This document shows positions 15,405 through 23,565 of a stretch of 64,000 nucleotides of DNA, one piece after another. Every line of letters starts with the position of its first letter. Within the stretch, counting starts at the first letter, position 1. Location of the stretch: positions 186,001 to 250,000 of the forward strand of contig NZ_ATXK01000005.1 in the NCBI RefSeq assembly GCF_000421645.1, read 5' to 3'. The notes beneath the pieces were generated by a model. It was not told the DNA's origin. It saw only the letters and a program-made list of their open reading frames with translations, and made no database searches. Position numbers and translations under genes: made by a program. This DNA comes from Aurantimonas coralicida DSM 14790 (GTDB lineage: Bacteria > Pseudomonadota > Alphaproteobacteria > Rhizobiales > Rhizobiaceae).

Positions 15405-17342
15405 TCATCGCCTCCGCGTGCCGGACAGGAAGGGCGAACTGCCGGGACGGCGCGTACCGCGGGAGAACGGCTTGTCGGGCCGATAGGGCTCGGGTTCGGT
15501 CGGTGCCGGCCGCTGGTAATGCGCATCGTGCGGCGCCCCGGTTGTCGAGGCGGGCGGCGAGCCCGGCGCCGGCTGCGTGCCGTAGGATGGTGACGCGGGC
15601 GGCGGAGCAGATCGCGCGGCCGGGGACGGCGCGGCTGGGGGCGGTGTCGGCCGGGGCGGCACGATACCGCCGCCGGTCTGGGACGCCGGCCGATAGGGCG
15701 CGGAAGGCTGTGCGGCGCCGGAGGCCGGGCCCATTGCGGCAGGCGGCGTCTCGCTACCCATCCGGTGGCCGATGCGGTCCGCCTCGATCTGCATGTCGGG
15801 GTTCTGCGGCGGCGCCGCGACGATGGTCGCGCCATGCTGGCCGGCCGGCACCCGGCCGCGGCCGTTTTTCGAAGGGGCGGTCGAGGCCGTGCGCCCGGCC
15901 CGGCGCTCGCCGATCCGGCCCTCGTCGTCGGTCACCGTCTCGGGGATCGCCACCCGCTCCGGCGTGCCGCCGCCCGTCAGCGACGATTGCGCCATCGCCT
16001 CCCCGGACAGCGGCCATTGCGCCTTGCCCGCCGCCACCTGGCAGCATTCGATCAGCGCGGTGTTCTTGGCCTTGCGCCGATGCGCCTTCATGTCGCCGTC
16101 GCGATAGGCGTTGAGGATGCGCAGCTCGATCGGGTCCATGCCGACGGCCTCGGCGACACGGTCCATCTGGCATTCGATGGCAAAATCCACCGCCGTGATG
16201 CCGAAGCCCCGCATCGCCGTCGCCGGGGTGCGATTGGTGACGCAGCAATAGACGTTGGACGCCACATTGGGGATGAAATAGGGGCCCGGCAGATGGCCGG
16301 TGCCCTTGACGATGGCGTAGGAGGACAGGCGCGTATAGGCGCCGCTGTCGAAGAAGCCGGTGAATTCGCGCGCGACGATGCGCCCGTCGGCCATCACGCC
16401 GTCCTTGAGCCGCCAGCGCTCGGCGCCGCGCGGCGCGCCGACCTGCATCTCCTCTTCCCGGTCCCAGGCAAAGCGCACCGGCCGCCCGGTCAGGATCGCG
16501 CCGAGAACGGCGGTCGGCTCGACGATGCTGTCGACCTTGCCGCCAAAGCCGCCGCCGGCCGTGCCGCCGATGAAATGCAGCCGCGAGGACGGGATGTCGA
16601 GGAGCTTGGCCGTGGTGCCGAGCGAGAAGAACAGCGCCTGCGTGTTGGTGTAGCAGACATAGCGGTCGTTCTGCTCGGGCGCCGCGATGGCCCCGCAGGT
16701 CTCGATCGGCGCCTGCTCGATCGGCGACATCTGGTACTCGGCCTCGACGATATGGTCGGCGCGGGCGAAGGCCGCGTTCACGTCGCCGAAGCGCAGCTTC
16801 TGGTGATCGTAGCGCTCGTGATAGTCGAAGCTGTTGTTGGGATAGACTTCGTTGACTACCGGCGCGCCGGGCTTCAGCGCCTCCTCGGGGTCGAGGACAT
16901 GGGGCAGCACCTCGTAGTCCACCCGCACCTGCGCCACCGCCTCGCGCGCCAGGCGTTCGGTGTCGGCGATCACCCAGGCCACCGTCTCGCCCTTGTAGCG
17001 AACCTTGTCATGGGCGCAGAGGGGCTCGTCGTCCTTGCCGAAATTGATCAGCGACAGCAGCGCGTTGAGGTTGTTCGGCACATCCCTGGCGGTCGCCACC
17101 CGGCGCACGCCCGGCATCCGCTCGGCCTCGCGCGTGTCGATCGAGCGGATGCGCGCATGGTGGTGGGGCGAACGGACGGCGCGCATGTGCAACAGGCCGT
17201 CGAACAGATGGTCGTCGTAATAGGGCGTGCGCCCGGTGACATGGCCGAGAATGTCCTGCCGGATGGTCGGCTGGCCGATCTCCTTCAGCGTGTCGTCGCG
17301 TTCGTCGGCGAACAGGTCCTTGCGGAACTCGATGCTGGTCAT
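15405..17342 (-). CDS. Xanthine dehydrogenase family molybdopterin subunit, N-terminal half with Pro-rich tail
   Basis: The 645-residue protein has a conserved Mo-hydroxylase region at residues 1 to about 443: the a/b hammerhead (TGRTPYYDDHLFDGLLHMRAVRSPHHHAR in outline), GGTAGGGFGGK (259-269) and AMRGFG (376-381). Residues 444-645 form a low-complexity tail rich in Pro, Ala, Ser and Arg, which replaces the usual direct continuation into the second Mo domain. The next gene encodes that domain. Homologous large subunits are normally one chain of about 750-800 residues. Overlap with the [2Fe-2S] gene stop (ATGA) fixes the start. The tail is in frame and free of stops, so it looks like a real extension, not a simple frameshift. 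Confidence 0.9.
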   Translation of the reverse strand: MTSIEFRKDLFADERDDTLKEIGQPTIRQDILGHVTGRTPYYDDHLFDGLLHMRAVRSPHHHARIRSIDTREAERMPGVRRVATARDVPNNLNALLSLINFGKDDEPLCAHDKVRYKGETVAWVIADTERLAREAVAQVRVDYEVLPHVLDPEEALKPGAPVVNEVYPNNSFDYHERYDHQKLRFGDVNAAFARADHIVEAEYQMSPIEQAPIETCGAIAAPEQNDRYVCYTNTQALFFSLGTTAKLLDIPSSRLHFIGGTAGGGFGGKVDSIVEPTAVLGAILTGRPVRFAWDREEEMQVGAPRGAERWRLKDGVMADGRIVAREFTGFFDSGAYTRLSSYAIVKGTGHLPGPYFIPNVASNVYCCVTNRTPATAMRGFGITAVDFAIECQMDRVAEAVGMDPIELRILNAYRDGDMKAHRRKAKNTALIECCQVAAGKAQWPLSGEAMAQSSLTGGGTPERVAIPETVTDDEGRIGERRAGRTASTAPSKNGRGRVPAGQHGATIVAAPPQNPDMQIEADRIGHRMGSETPPAAMGPASGAAQPSAPYRPASQTGGGIVPPRPTPPPAAPSPAARSAPPPASPSYGTQPAPGSPPASTTGAPHDAHYQRPAPTEPEPYRPDKPFSRGTRRPGSSPFLSGTRRR

Positions 17343-17818
17343 GCCGCGCCCCTCATCCGCTGGCTCGCCCTCATGACCGCGTCGATGATGGGTTCGTAGC
17401 CGGTGCAGCGGCACAGATTGCCGGAGATCGCCTCGGCCACCTCGTCGCGGCTGGGGCTGGGCTGCCGGTCGAGCAGCGCCTTGGCGGCCATCAGCATGCC
17501 GCTGGTGCAGAAGCCGCACTGGGCAGCGAACTCTTCCATGAAGGCCGTCTGGAGCGGGTGGAGCTGCGGCCCGCCGGCCAGCCCGCCGGTCGTGTCGATG
17601 CGTCGCCCCTCGACGGTTTCGGCCAGTGTCAGGCAGGCCAGATGCGGCTGGCCGTCGATCAGCACGGTGCAGGCGCCGCAGGTGCCCTGGGCGCAGCCCT
17701 GCTTGGGCGACAGATCGCCGGCGCCGCGCCGCAGGACGTCGATCAGGTTGGCGCCTTCGTCGACAAACAGCGCGGTCTCGGCGTCGTTCAACGTGAATCG
17801 GACGGGTGTCTTGGCCAT
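17339..17818 (-). CDS. [2Fe-2S] subunit of Mo hydroxylase
   Basis: The 159-residue protein has the two-cluster layout of the small subunit of xanthine dehydrogenase/CODH-type enzymes. The plant-type ferredoxin cluster uses C42, C47, C50 and C62 (GCAQGTCGACT...ACL). The second cluster uses C101, C104, C136 and C138 (QCGFCTSG and NLCRCTGYEPI). It passes electrons from the Mo site to FAD. The start at 17818 shares one base with the FAD-subunit stop; an upstream open frame to 17881 is unlikely to be used. The gene order FAD, FeS, Mo matches the CoxM-CoxS-CoxL order. Confidence 0.95.
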   Translation of the reverse strand: MAKTPVRFTLNDAETALFVDEGANLIDVLRRGAGDLSPKQGCAQGTCGACTVLIDGQPHLACLTLAETVEGRRIDTTGGLAGGPQLHPLQTAFMEEFAAQCGFCTSGMLMAAKALLDRQPSPSRDEVAEAISGNLCRCTGYEPIIDAVMRASQRMRGAA

Positions 17819-18609
17819 CAGCGCGCCTCCCTCAGCAACAGGCGCCGCAGATGCACCGGGGCGACCTCGCGCCGGTACCATTCGCTCGCCAGGGCGTCGT
17901 CGGCGGGGGCCAGCCCGTCGAGGCAGGCGGCGAGCGCGCCCTCGATGCCGGCCGGGTCCAGTGTGCGGTCCCGCAACGCGCGTTCCGCCGCCTTGGCGCG
18001 CAGCGGGGTCGGCCCCATGCCGCCGAAGGCGATCCGCGCGTCGGTGATGCGACTGCCGCCCTGCAGCCAGGCGGCGATGGACAGCATCGACACGCCCTTC
18101 GGCTTGACCCGGCTGATCTTGGCCCAGCGGAATTCCGAGGCCGTGGCGCGCGGCAGGATGACCGCCGTCACCAGTCCGCGCTGGCGGTCGCGGCCGGCAA
18201 GGAAGGTTTCCATCGGCTCGGTGGCACCACCGGCCATCTCGACCCGCGCATCCAGCGCCAGCAGCGCGGTGGCCAGGTCGCCATAGGGATGCGCCGCGAA
18301 GAGATTGCCACCGACCGTCGCCATGTTGCGGACGGCCGGCCCGCCGATCATCCGGGCTACCGGATGCAGGATCTCGGCGTCGCGCGCGGCGAGAAGATCG
18401 GCCATGGTCGCGCCGGCGCCGATCCTCAGGCCGGTGCCGTCGGAGCGGATCTCGCGGGGCATGGTGCGGGCCCGCACGATCCGGTCGAAGGACGGATCGG
18501 CGTAATTCACGCCGCGCATCACCAGCGTGCCGCCGGCCAGGAAGCGGGTGCGATCGCCCATCTGCCGGGCCGCCTCTTCAAGTGTCGCGCAGGTCTGAAC
18601 GCTCAGCAT
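17818..18609 (-). CDS. FAD-binding subunit of Mo hydroxylase (CoxM-like)
   Basis: The 263-residue FAD_binding_5-type subunit shows FLAGGTLVMRG for the FAD pyrophosphate and TVGGNLFAAHPYGD, the conserved TxGGN flavin motif. A C-terminal CO-dehydrogenase flavoprotein domain follows (ISRVKPKGVSM, RIAFGGMGPTPLRA). It accepts electrons from the FeS subunit and passes them to an external acceptor. The start at 18609 lies one base past the stop of an SRPBCC gene. A longer open frame to 18747 would overlap that gene and is rejected. Confidence 0.93.
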   Translation of the reverse strand: MLSVQTCATLEEAARQMGDRTRFLAGGTLVMRGVNYADPSFDRIVRARTMPREIRSDGTGLRIGAGATMADLLAARDAEILHPVARMIGGPAVRNMATVGGNLFAAHPYGDLATALLALDARVEMAGGATEPMETFLAGRDRQRGLVTAVILPRATASEFRWAKISRVKPKGVSMLSIAAWLQGGSRITDARIAFGGMGPTPLRAKAAERALRDRTLDPAGIEGALAACLDGLAPADDALASEWYRREVAPVHLRRLLLREAR

Positions 18610-18610
18610 G

Positions 18611-19048
18611 TCAGGCCCCCAGCTCGGTTCGGATCGCCTCGAAGCCGGCGACATAGATGCCGTCGCCGACCGCGGCCCCCAACTCGGCCTCCCGGCCCTT
18701 CGGCGTGTCGAAGCGGCTTTCCCAGTGCCAGAAGGTGGCGTCGCCATCGGTGACCGGGGACAGCCTTATGTGGGCGACGTAGTTGAGCAGCGGGATCGGC
18801 GTATCGAGCAGGCAGTAGGTCATCGACATCTCGGCATCCGACAGGGTCAGCAATTGCTCGCGCAGCTCCTCGCCGGTCTCGAGCCGGAAGCGGCGCACGG
18901 CCCCCACCTGGTCGGTCACGCGGCCGCGCTCGACCTGGCTGGTGGCGACCGCCGGGTGCCAGCGGTCGTGGCCGTTGAAATCGCGCACGATCTCCCAGAC
19001 CGCCTCGACCGGCGCCTCCAGAACGGTGCTGCGAACGACGTGAACCAT
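18611..19048 (-). CDS. SRPBCC family protein (second of a tandem pair)
   Basis: The 145-residue START/Bet v 1-like protein has VWEIVRDFNGHDRWHP, the typical first helix and ligand-mouth region of polyketide-cyclase-like SRPBCC proteins, followed by REQLLTLSD and MTYCLLD strands. Such proteins bind hydrophobic ligands. CoxG of the CO dehydrogenase system is a distant member that docks the enzyme to the membrane. Position between a flotillin and the Mo-enzyme genes allows either role. It is a diverged paralogue of the adjacent gene (9-bp gap). Confidence 0.85.
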   Translation of the reverse strand: MVHVVRSTVLEAPVEAVWEIVRDFNGHDRWHPAVATSQVERGRVTDQVGAVRRFRLETGEELREQLLTLSDAEMSMTYCLLDTPIPLLNYVAHIRLSPVTDGDATFWHWESRFDTPKGREAELGAAVGDGIYVAGFEAIRTELGA

Positions 19049-19057
19049 GAGCGCCGC

Positions 19058-19495
19058 CTAGCCCCCGAAATGCCGCTTGAGCGCGTCGAAACCGCCCTGG
19101 AACACGTTGCGGCCGGTGCCGGTGACGAGATCGCTCTCGTCCTTGGGATCGCAGCTGAATTCGGCCGACCATTCGGCGAAGCAGTGCCCCGTGTCGGTGA
19201 CCGGCGTCAGGCGCAGCGTCGCCATGTAGTCGGACCAGGGCTGCGGGCCGTCGAGCATGACGTAGGTGACGAACAGGTCGTAATCCGACATGCCGACGAG
19301 CTGCTCCCTGATGTTGTCGCCGCTCTGCAGGTGGAAGCTGCGGATGCAGCCGATCTTGTCGGAGGGCAGGGCGTCCTCGATGCGGCTGTCGCGAATGCGC
19401 GGATGCCATTTCGGCAGCGCGTTGAAGTCGCGGATCCGCTCCCAGACGCGGGACGCCTCGGCCGGAATGACCGAGCTGACATAGACCCTTGCCAT
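19058..19495 (-). CDS. SRPBCC family protein (first of a tandem pair)
   Basis: The 145-residue protein has the same length and layout as its neighbour. VWERIRDFNALPKWHP and REQLVGMSDYDLFVTYVMLD align with the corresponding blocks there, so the pair arose by tandem duplication. The fold is SRPBCC/START-like. It begins one base after the flotillin stop. The ligand or docking partner is unknown. Two copies may form a heterodimer or bind two pathway intermediates (inference). Confidence 0.85.
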   Translation of the reverse strand: MARVYVSSVIPAEASRVWERIRDFNALPKWHPRIRDSRIEDALPSDKIGCIRSFHLQSGDNIREQLVGMSDYDLFVTYVMLDGPQPWSDYMATLRLTPVTDTGHCFAEWSAEFSCDPKDESDLVTGTGRNVFQGGFDALKRHFGG

Positions 19496-19496
19496 G

Positions 19497-22400
19497 TCAG
19501 CGGCCCTCCTTCTTGTCGGCGGCGACCTTCGGCGCCTTGGCCCGCGCCGCTTCCGACGCCGCGCGGGTCATGTCGGAGGCGTTGCGGAAGATGTCGGACT
19601 TGGCGATGTTCGCCCCGTCGATGCCGATGTCGGAGAGGAGGCTGTCGACGAAGGGCGCCTGGACGCGGTAGCGCAGGGCCGAGTTCATCACCTCGTCCGT
19701 CGGGCTTGGACCCTGCCCGCCGCCACCACCGCTGGCGCCATTGCCGCTGCCGCCGCCATTCGCCCAGTCGAGGCCCTGTGTCCCCGACCCGCCGAGCTGC
19801 ATGATGCGGATGTCGTTGATCTTCTCCAGCGGCTTGACGCTGGCCGCCACGATGCCCTCCACATGCTCCAGCATCTTGCGTTTGAACAGGCTGGCGCGGG
19901 CGCCGTCGGTCAGGACGTTCTCGGCCTCGTTGATCAGCTTCTGCGCCTCGGCCTCGACCGCGGCACGGATCTTCTCGGCCTCGGCGCCGATCCGCTTGCG
20001 CTCGGCTTCCAGCTCGGCGCCGGTCACGCCGACCGTCTTGGCGCGTCGTGCCACCTCGCTTTCGGCCGTGGTCTTGACCTTCTCGCTGGCCTCGACGGCA
20101 CGGGCGCGGGCGTTCTCGGCCTCGACCGCGGCGGCGCTTTCATCCAGCGACTTGCGATAGAGCGCGATGGTCTTTTCCATCGTCGCTTCCTCGACAGCCC
20201 GTTCGCGGGCGATCTCCAGCTTGCGACGCTCGGCCTGATGGCCGATGCGGGCGTCGTCGAGACCGCGCTCCGAGGCGATCTTGGCGCGTTCGACCTCTTC
20301 CTGGCTGGCGATCTCGGCCTCGCGCAGCGCCTGCATGCGGGCGATCTCGAGCTGCTCCAGCACCTTGCGGCGCTCGAGCTTGCGGGAATCGAGATCCTGC
20401 TCGGCGAGGATCTTCTCGGCATCGACCGTCTTGGCCTTGGAGACGCGGGCCGCCTCGATCGCCTCGTCGGCGGCGATCTGCGCGGCATCCATCGCCTTGT
20501 TGCGCTCGATCTCCAGCTCGCGGATGCGGCGGTCGCGGGCGATCTTCTCGGCCGTGGTCTCCGCCTCCTTCTCGATCCGCTGGCCCTCGACCAGACGGCG
20601 CGAACTGATCTCGGCGGCCTCGATGGCCTCCTGGTGCTCGATCTCGCGGGAGCGGATTTCCGTGTCGCGGTCGATGGCGGCAGCGCGGGTGCGCTTCTCC
20701 TCGGCGATCCGGGCCGTGGCGATCGCCTCCTGCGCCGTCACGCTGGCAACGTCCACGGCGCGGTTGCGAGCGATTTCGCGCTCGCGCATGTCCTGCTCGT
20801 AGGCGATGCGCTCGGCCGCGAGCTTCTTCTCCTTGGCGATGCGCTTGGCCTCGACGGCCTCCTGCTTGGCAGTGTCGGCGAAGGCCACCGCCTGTTCGCG
20901 GGCCAGATCGCGCTCCTTGGTGCGCTCCTCGCTCTCGATCCGCTCGACCGAGGTGCGGGCCTCGGTGGCGATCCGGGCCTTCTCCACCGCCTCGCGCGAC
21001 GCGATCTCGGCTTCGTCGATGGCGCGGTTGCGGGCGATCTCCAGACCGCGGACCCGTTCCTCCTGTCCGATACGCTCCTTGGCCGTGGCCTCGGCGGCCT
21101 CGATCTCGGCGGCGTCGAGCAGGCGGCGGCGGGCAATCTCCAGCGCGCGGGTCTCCTGTTCGGAGGCGATCCGCTCGGCGGCAAGGGTCTTCTCGCGGGC
21201 AATCTTCGCGGCCTCGGTCGCCTGCTGCGACGCGATCTCCGCCTCTTCCAGCGCCTTCTTGCGCTCGATCTCCAGCGAGCGGGTCTCGCGGTCGGAGGCG
21301 ATGCGGGCGGCGCTGACGGCGCGTTCCTGGATGATGCGCAGCTTCTCGGCCGCTTCGCGGGCGGCGATCTCGGCCTCCTCGATCGCCAGATTGCGGGCGA
21401 TCTCGCGTTCCCGCGTCGCACGCTCCAGCGAGATGCGGGCCTCGCTGACCTCGTTCTCCTGAGCGATACGGGCCTTCTCGACGCTCTCCTTCGCGCTGAT
21501 CTCGGCTTCGTCCACGGCGCGCTTGCGGGCGATCTCGTTGGACTGGGTGTCCTGGTCCTTCTCGATGCGGGCGCGGGTCAGCTCGCGCTCCTGGGCGATG
21601 CGCGCCTTCTCGATCGCTTCGCGCGCGGCGATCTCGGCGGCGTCGGTGTCGCGCGTCGAGGTGATGCGGGTTTCCGACAGGACGCGCTCCTGCTGGATGC
21701 GGGCCTTCTCGATGGCCTCGCGGGTCGTGATCTCCGCTTCATCGATGATGCGGGCCCGCTCGATCTCGTGCTGGCGGATCGTCTGTTCGGACGCGATGCG
21801 CGCCTCGGCGATGCTGCGCTCGTTGGAGATGCGGGCCTTCTCGATGGCCTCGCGGTTCAGGAGGGTGGCCTCCTCGCCCTCCTTCTCGCGTTCGGAGCGT
21901 TCACGGGCCAGGTCGGCGCGCTGCTGGGCGCGGCGGAACTCGATCTCGCGCTCCTGCTCCAGCCGGGCGTTCTCGCTGTCGCGCTCGATCCCCAGCGACT
22001 GCTTCTCGGCCTCCAGATTGCGGGCGCGGATCAGGAGGGAGGTTTCCTGCTCGATGTCGTTGCGCATCTTGCGCCGGCTCTCGATCGCCTCGATGACGCT
22101 CGTCAGGCCCTCGGCATCGAAGCGGTTCGAGGGATTGAAGAACTCGATCTCGGTCTGGTCGATGTCGAGGATCGCGACGCTTTCCAGTTCGAGCCCGTTC
22201 TTGTCGAGCCCCTCCTGCGCGGTGGCGATGACCCGGCGCACATAGTCGCCGCGATGCTCGTGCAGTTCCTCGATCGTCATCTCCGCCGCGACGGTGCGCA
22301 GCGCCGAGACGAACTTGCCCTCCAGAAGCTGGTGGATGCGTTCGGGCTCCAGCGTGCGGCGACCGAGCGTCGAGGCGGCCAGGGTCACGCCCTCCCTGGT

Positions 22401-22715
22401 CTGGGCGACGCGGACATAGAAGGACGCCTCCACGTCGATCCGCATCCGGTCCTTGGTGATCAGGGCCCGCTCACGCTCGCGCGTGACGTTGAGGTCCATC
22501 GAGTTCATGTTGACGGGAGTGATGTCGTGGACGATCGGCCAGACGAAGGCGCCGCCGTCGATGACCACCTTCTCGCCGAGGAAACCGGTCCGCACGAAGG
22601 CGATTTCCTTGGTCGACCGCCGGTAGAGCCAGTTCATCACCCAGTAGAGGATGAACACGACGATGACGGCCAGGATGAGCCACAGGATGAGTTGTCCGAT
22701 GAGTTCGCCGGTCAT
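19497..22715 (-). CDS. Flotillin-like SPFH protein with giant hendecad coiled coil
   Basis: The 1072-residue protein is far longer than usual flotillins (roughly 450-700). Residues 5-26 form an N-terminal membrane anchor and 30-205 an SPFH/band-7 domain (VIDGGAFVWPIVHDITPVNMN, EELHEHRGDYVRRV). Residues 210-285 are charged helix, and 286-846 are 51 uninterrupted 11-residue repeats. Residues 847-970 are a flotillin-type C-terminal helix region (AEAEKIRAAVEAEAQKLI), about 974-1005 a Gly-rich linker, and the rest a short Ala/Lys-rich C-terminal region. Flotillins scaffold membrane microdomains. Here the gene is embedded in an uptake/catabolism operon, suggesting it organises the importer or the Mo enzyme at the membrane. 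GGGAGG precedes the ATG, which shares one base with the upstream TAA. Confidence 0.92.
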   Translation of the reverse strand: MTGELIGQLILWLILAVIVVFILYWVMNWLYRRSTKEIAFVRTGFLGEKVVIDGGAFVWPIVHDITPVNMNSMDLNVTRERERALITKDRMRIDVEASFYVRVAQTREGVTLAASTLGRRTLEPERIHQLLEGKFVSALRTVAAEMTIEELHEHRGDYVRRVIATAQEGLDKNGLELESVAILDIDQTEIEFFNPSNRFDAEGLTSVIEAIESRRKMRNDIEQETSLLIRARNLEAEKQSLGIERDSENARLEQEREIEFRRAQQRADLARERSEREKEGEEATLLNREAIEKARISNERSIAEARIASEQTIRQHEIERARIIDEAEITTREAIEKARIQQERVLSETRITSTRDTDAAEIAAREAIEKARIAQERELTRARIEKDQDTQSNEIARKRAVDEAEISAKESVEKARIAQENEVSEARISLERATREREIARNLAIEEAEIAAREAAEKLRIIQERAVSAARIASDRETRSLEIERKKALEEAEIASQQATEAAKIAREKTLAAERIASEQETRALEIARRRLLDAAEIEAAEATAKERIGQEERVRGLEIARNRAIDEAEIASREAVEKARIATEARTSVERIESEERTKERDLAREQAVAFADTAKQEAVEAKRIAKEKKLAAERIAYEQDMREREIARNRAVDVASVTAQEAIATARIAEEKRTRAAAIDRDTEIRSREIEHQEAIEAAEISSRRLVEGQRIEKEAETTAEKIARDRRIRELEIERNKAMDAAQIAADEAIEAARVSKAKTVDAEKILAEQDLDSRKLERRKVLEQLEIARMQALREAEIASQEEVERAKIASERGLDDARIGHQAERRKLEIARERAVEEATMEKTIALYRKSLDESAAAVEAENARARAVEASEKVKTTAESEVARRAKTVGVTGAELEAERKRIGAEAEKIRAAVEAEAQKLINEAENVLTDGARASLFKRKMLEHVEGIVAASVKPLEKINDIRIMQLGGSGTQGLDWANGGGSGNGASGGGGGQGPSPTDEVMNSALRYRVQAPFVDSLLSDIGIDGANIAKSDIFRNASDMTRAASEAARAKAPKVAADKKEGR
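20178..21860 (-). repeat. 51 x 33-bp (11-residue) repeats, organised mostly as 132-bp units
   Basis: Residues 286-846 of the flotillin divide without remainder into 51 blocks of 11, nearly all ending in I, V, L or M, with a second hydrophobic residue often at position 6 (for example REAIEKARI, AVDEAEI). Most blocks group into 44-residue units starting like xxREAIEKARI. Two units have 33 residues and the last has 55, so length changes occurred only in whole 11-mers. The period of 11 predicts a straight or right-handed coiled coil, not a heptad coil. Confidence 0.93.
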
Positions 22716-23563
22716 TACTGATCCCTCCCCGCTTCGGCCTTGCGGCCGATCATCTTGAACCGTCGCGTCTGTTCGGTGAGCGCGATTTCCGTCGGCAGCC
22801 GCTCCATCGAGGAGGCGCCGTAGAAGCCGTGGCAATTGGTGGTGTTGGCGAGGACGTATTCGGCGTCCTCGGGCTGGGCGACCGGGCCGCCATGGACGAG
22901 GACCAGCACGTCCGGATTGACCTCCAGCGCGGCATGCGCCAGCCGGTCGGTCACCGCCGGCGCATCCTGCAGCGCCACCCCGGTTGCCGCGCCGATCGCG
23001 CCGCCGGTGGTCAGGCCCAGATGCACGACGATGATGTCGGCGCCGGCCGCCGCCATGGCGCGGGCGTCGTCCTCGCAGAACACGTAAGGGGTCGTCAGCA
23101 TGTCCCGCGCATTGGCGAGGCGGATCATCTCGACCTCCAGCGCGTAGGACATGCCGGTCTCTTCGAGATTGGCGCGGAAGCTGCCGTCGATCAGGCCGAC
23201 GGTCGGAAAGTTCTGGACGCCGGAAAAGCCCGCCGCCTTCACCTCGTCGAGGAAGCGATCCATCATCCGGAACGGGTCGGTGGCGCAGACGCCGGCCAGG
23301 ACCGGCGTGCGCTTGACCACCGGCAGGACCTCGTTGCCCATCTCCATGACGATGGCATTGGCGTCGCCATAGGGCATCAGGCCGGCCAGCGAGCCGCGCC
23401 CGGCCATGCGGAACCGGCCGGAATTGTAGATGACGATGAGGTCGATGCCGCCGGCCTCCTCGCATTTGGCCGACAGCCCGGTGCCGGCACCGCCGCCGAC
23501 GATGGGCTCGCCCGCGTCGCGCATGGCGCGAAATCTCGTCATCAGGGTCTGGCGGTCGTGCAT
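22715..23563 (-). CDS. Phosphoenolpyruvate hydrolase family (TIM-barrel) protein
   Basis: The 282-residue protein matches the family annotated as PEP hydrolase or TIM-barrel signal-transduction protein. Landmarks are [23 protein letters not shown] near the N-terminus, [18 protein letters not shown] and the C-terminal [15 protein letters not shown]. Proteins of this group are regularly found next to UPF0261/Tm-1-like proteins, as here, where the Tm-1-like gene ends two bases upstream. The true reaction is not firmly known. It may act on a phosphoenol or lactate-like three-carbon unit, or serve as a regulator. The stop overlaps the flotillin ATG (TAATG). Confidence 0.85.
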   Translation of the reverse strand: MHDRQTLMTRFRAMRDAGEPIVGGGAGTGLSAKCEEAGGIDLIVIYNSGRFRMAGRGSLAGLMPYGDANAIVMEMGNEVLPVVKRTPVLAGVCATDPFRMMDRFLDEVKAAGFSGVQNFPTVGLIDGSFRANLEETGMSYALEVEMIRLANARDMLTTPYVFCEDDARAMAAAGADIIVVHLGLTTGGAIGAATGVALQDAPAVTDRLAHAALEVNPDVLVLVHGGPVAQPEDAEYVLANTTNCHGFYGASSMERLPTEIALTEQTRRFKMIGRKAEAGRDQ

Positions 23564-23565
23564 GG

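Noticed and set aside
20178-21860. Possible CRISPR or satellite array from the periodic DNA
   Set aside because: Repeats are imperfect, contiguous and in frame, and encode a regular 11-residue helix pattern; there are no spacers.
19494-22721. 1075-residue plus-strand open frame opposite the flotillin
   Set aside because: It mirrors the 33-bp repeat of the real gene and has no domain, start signal or neighbours; the flotillin frame has a ribosome-binding site, SPFH domain and coupled neighbours.
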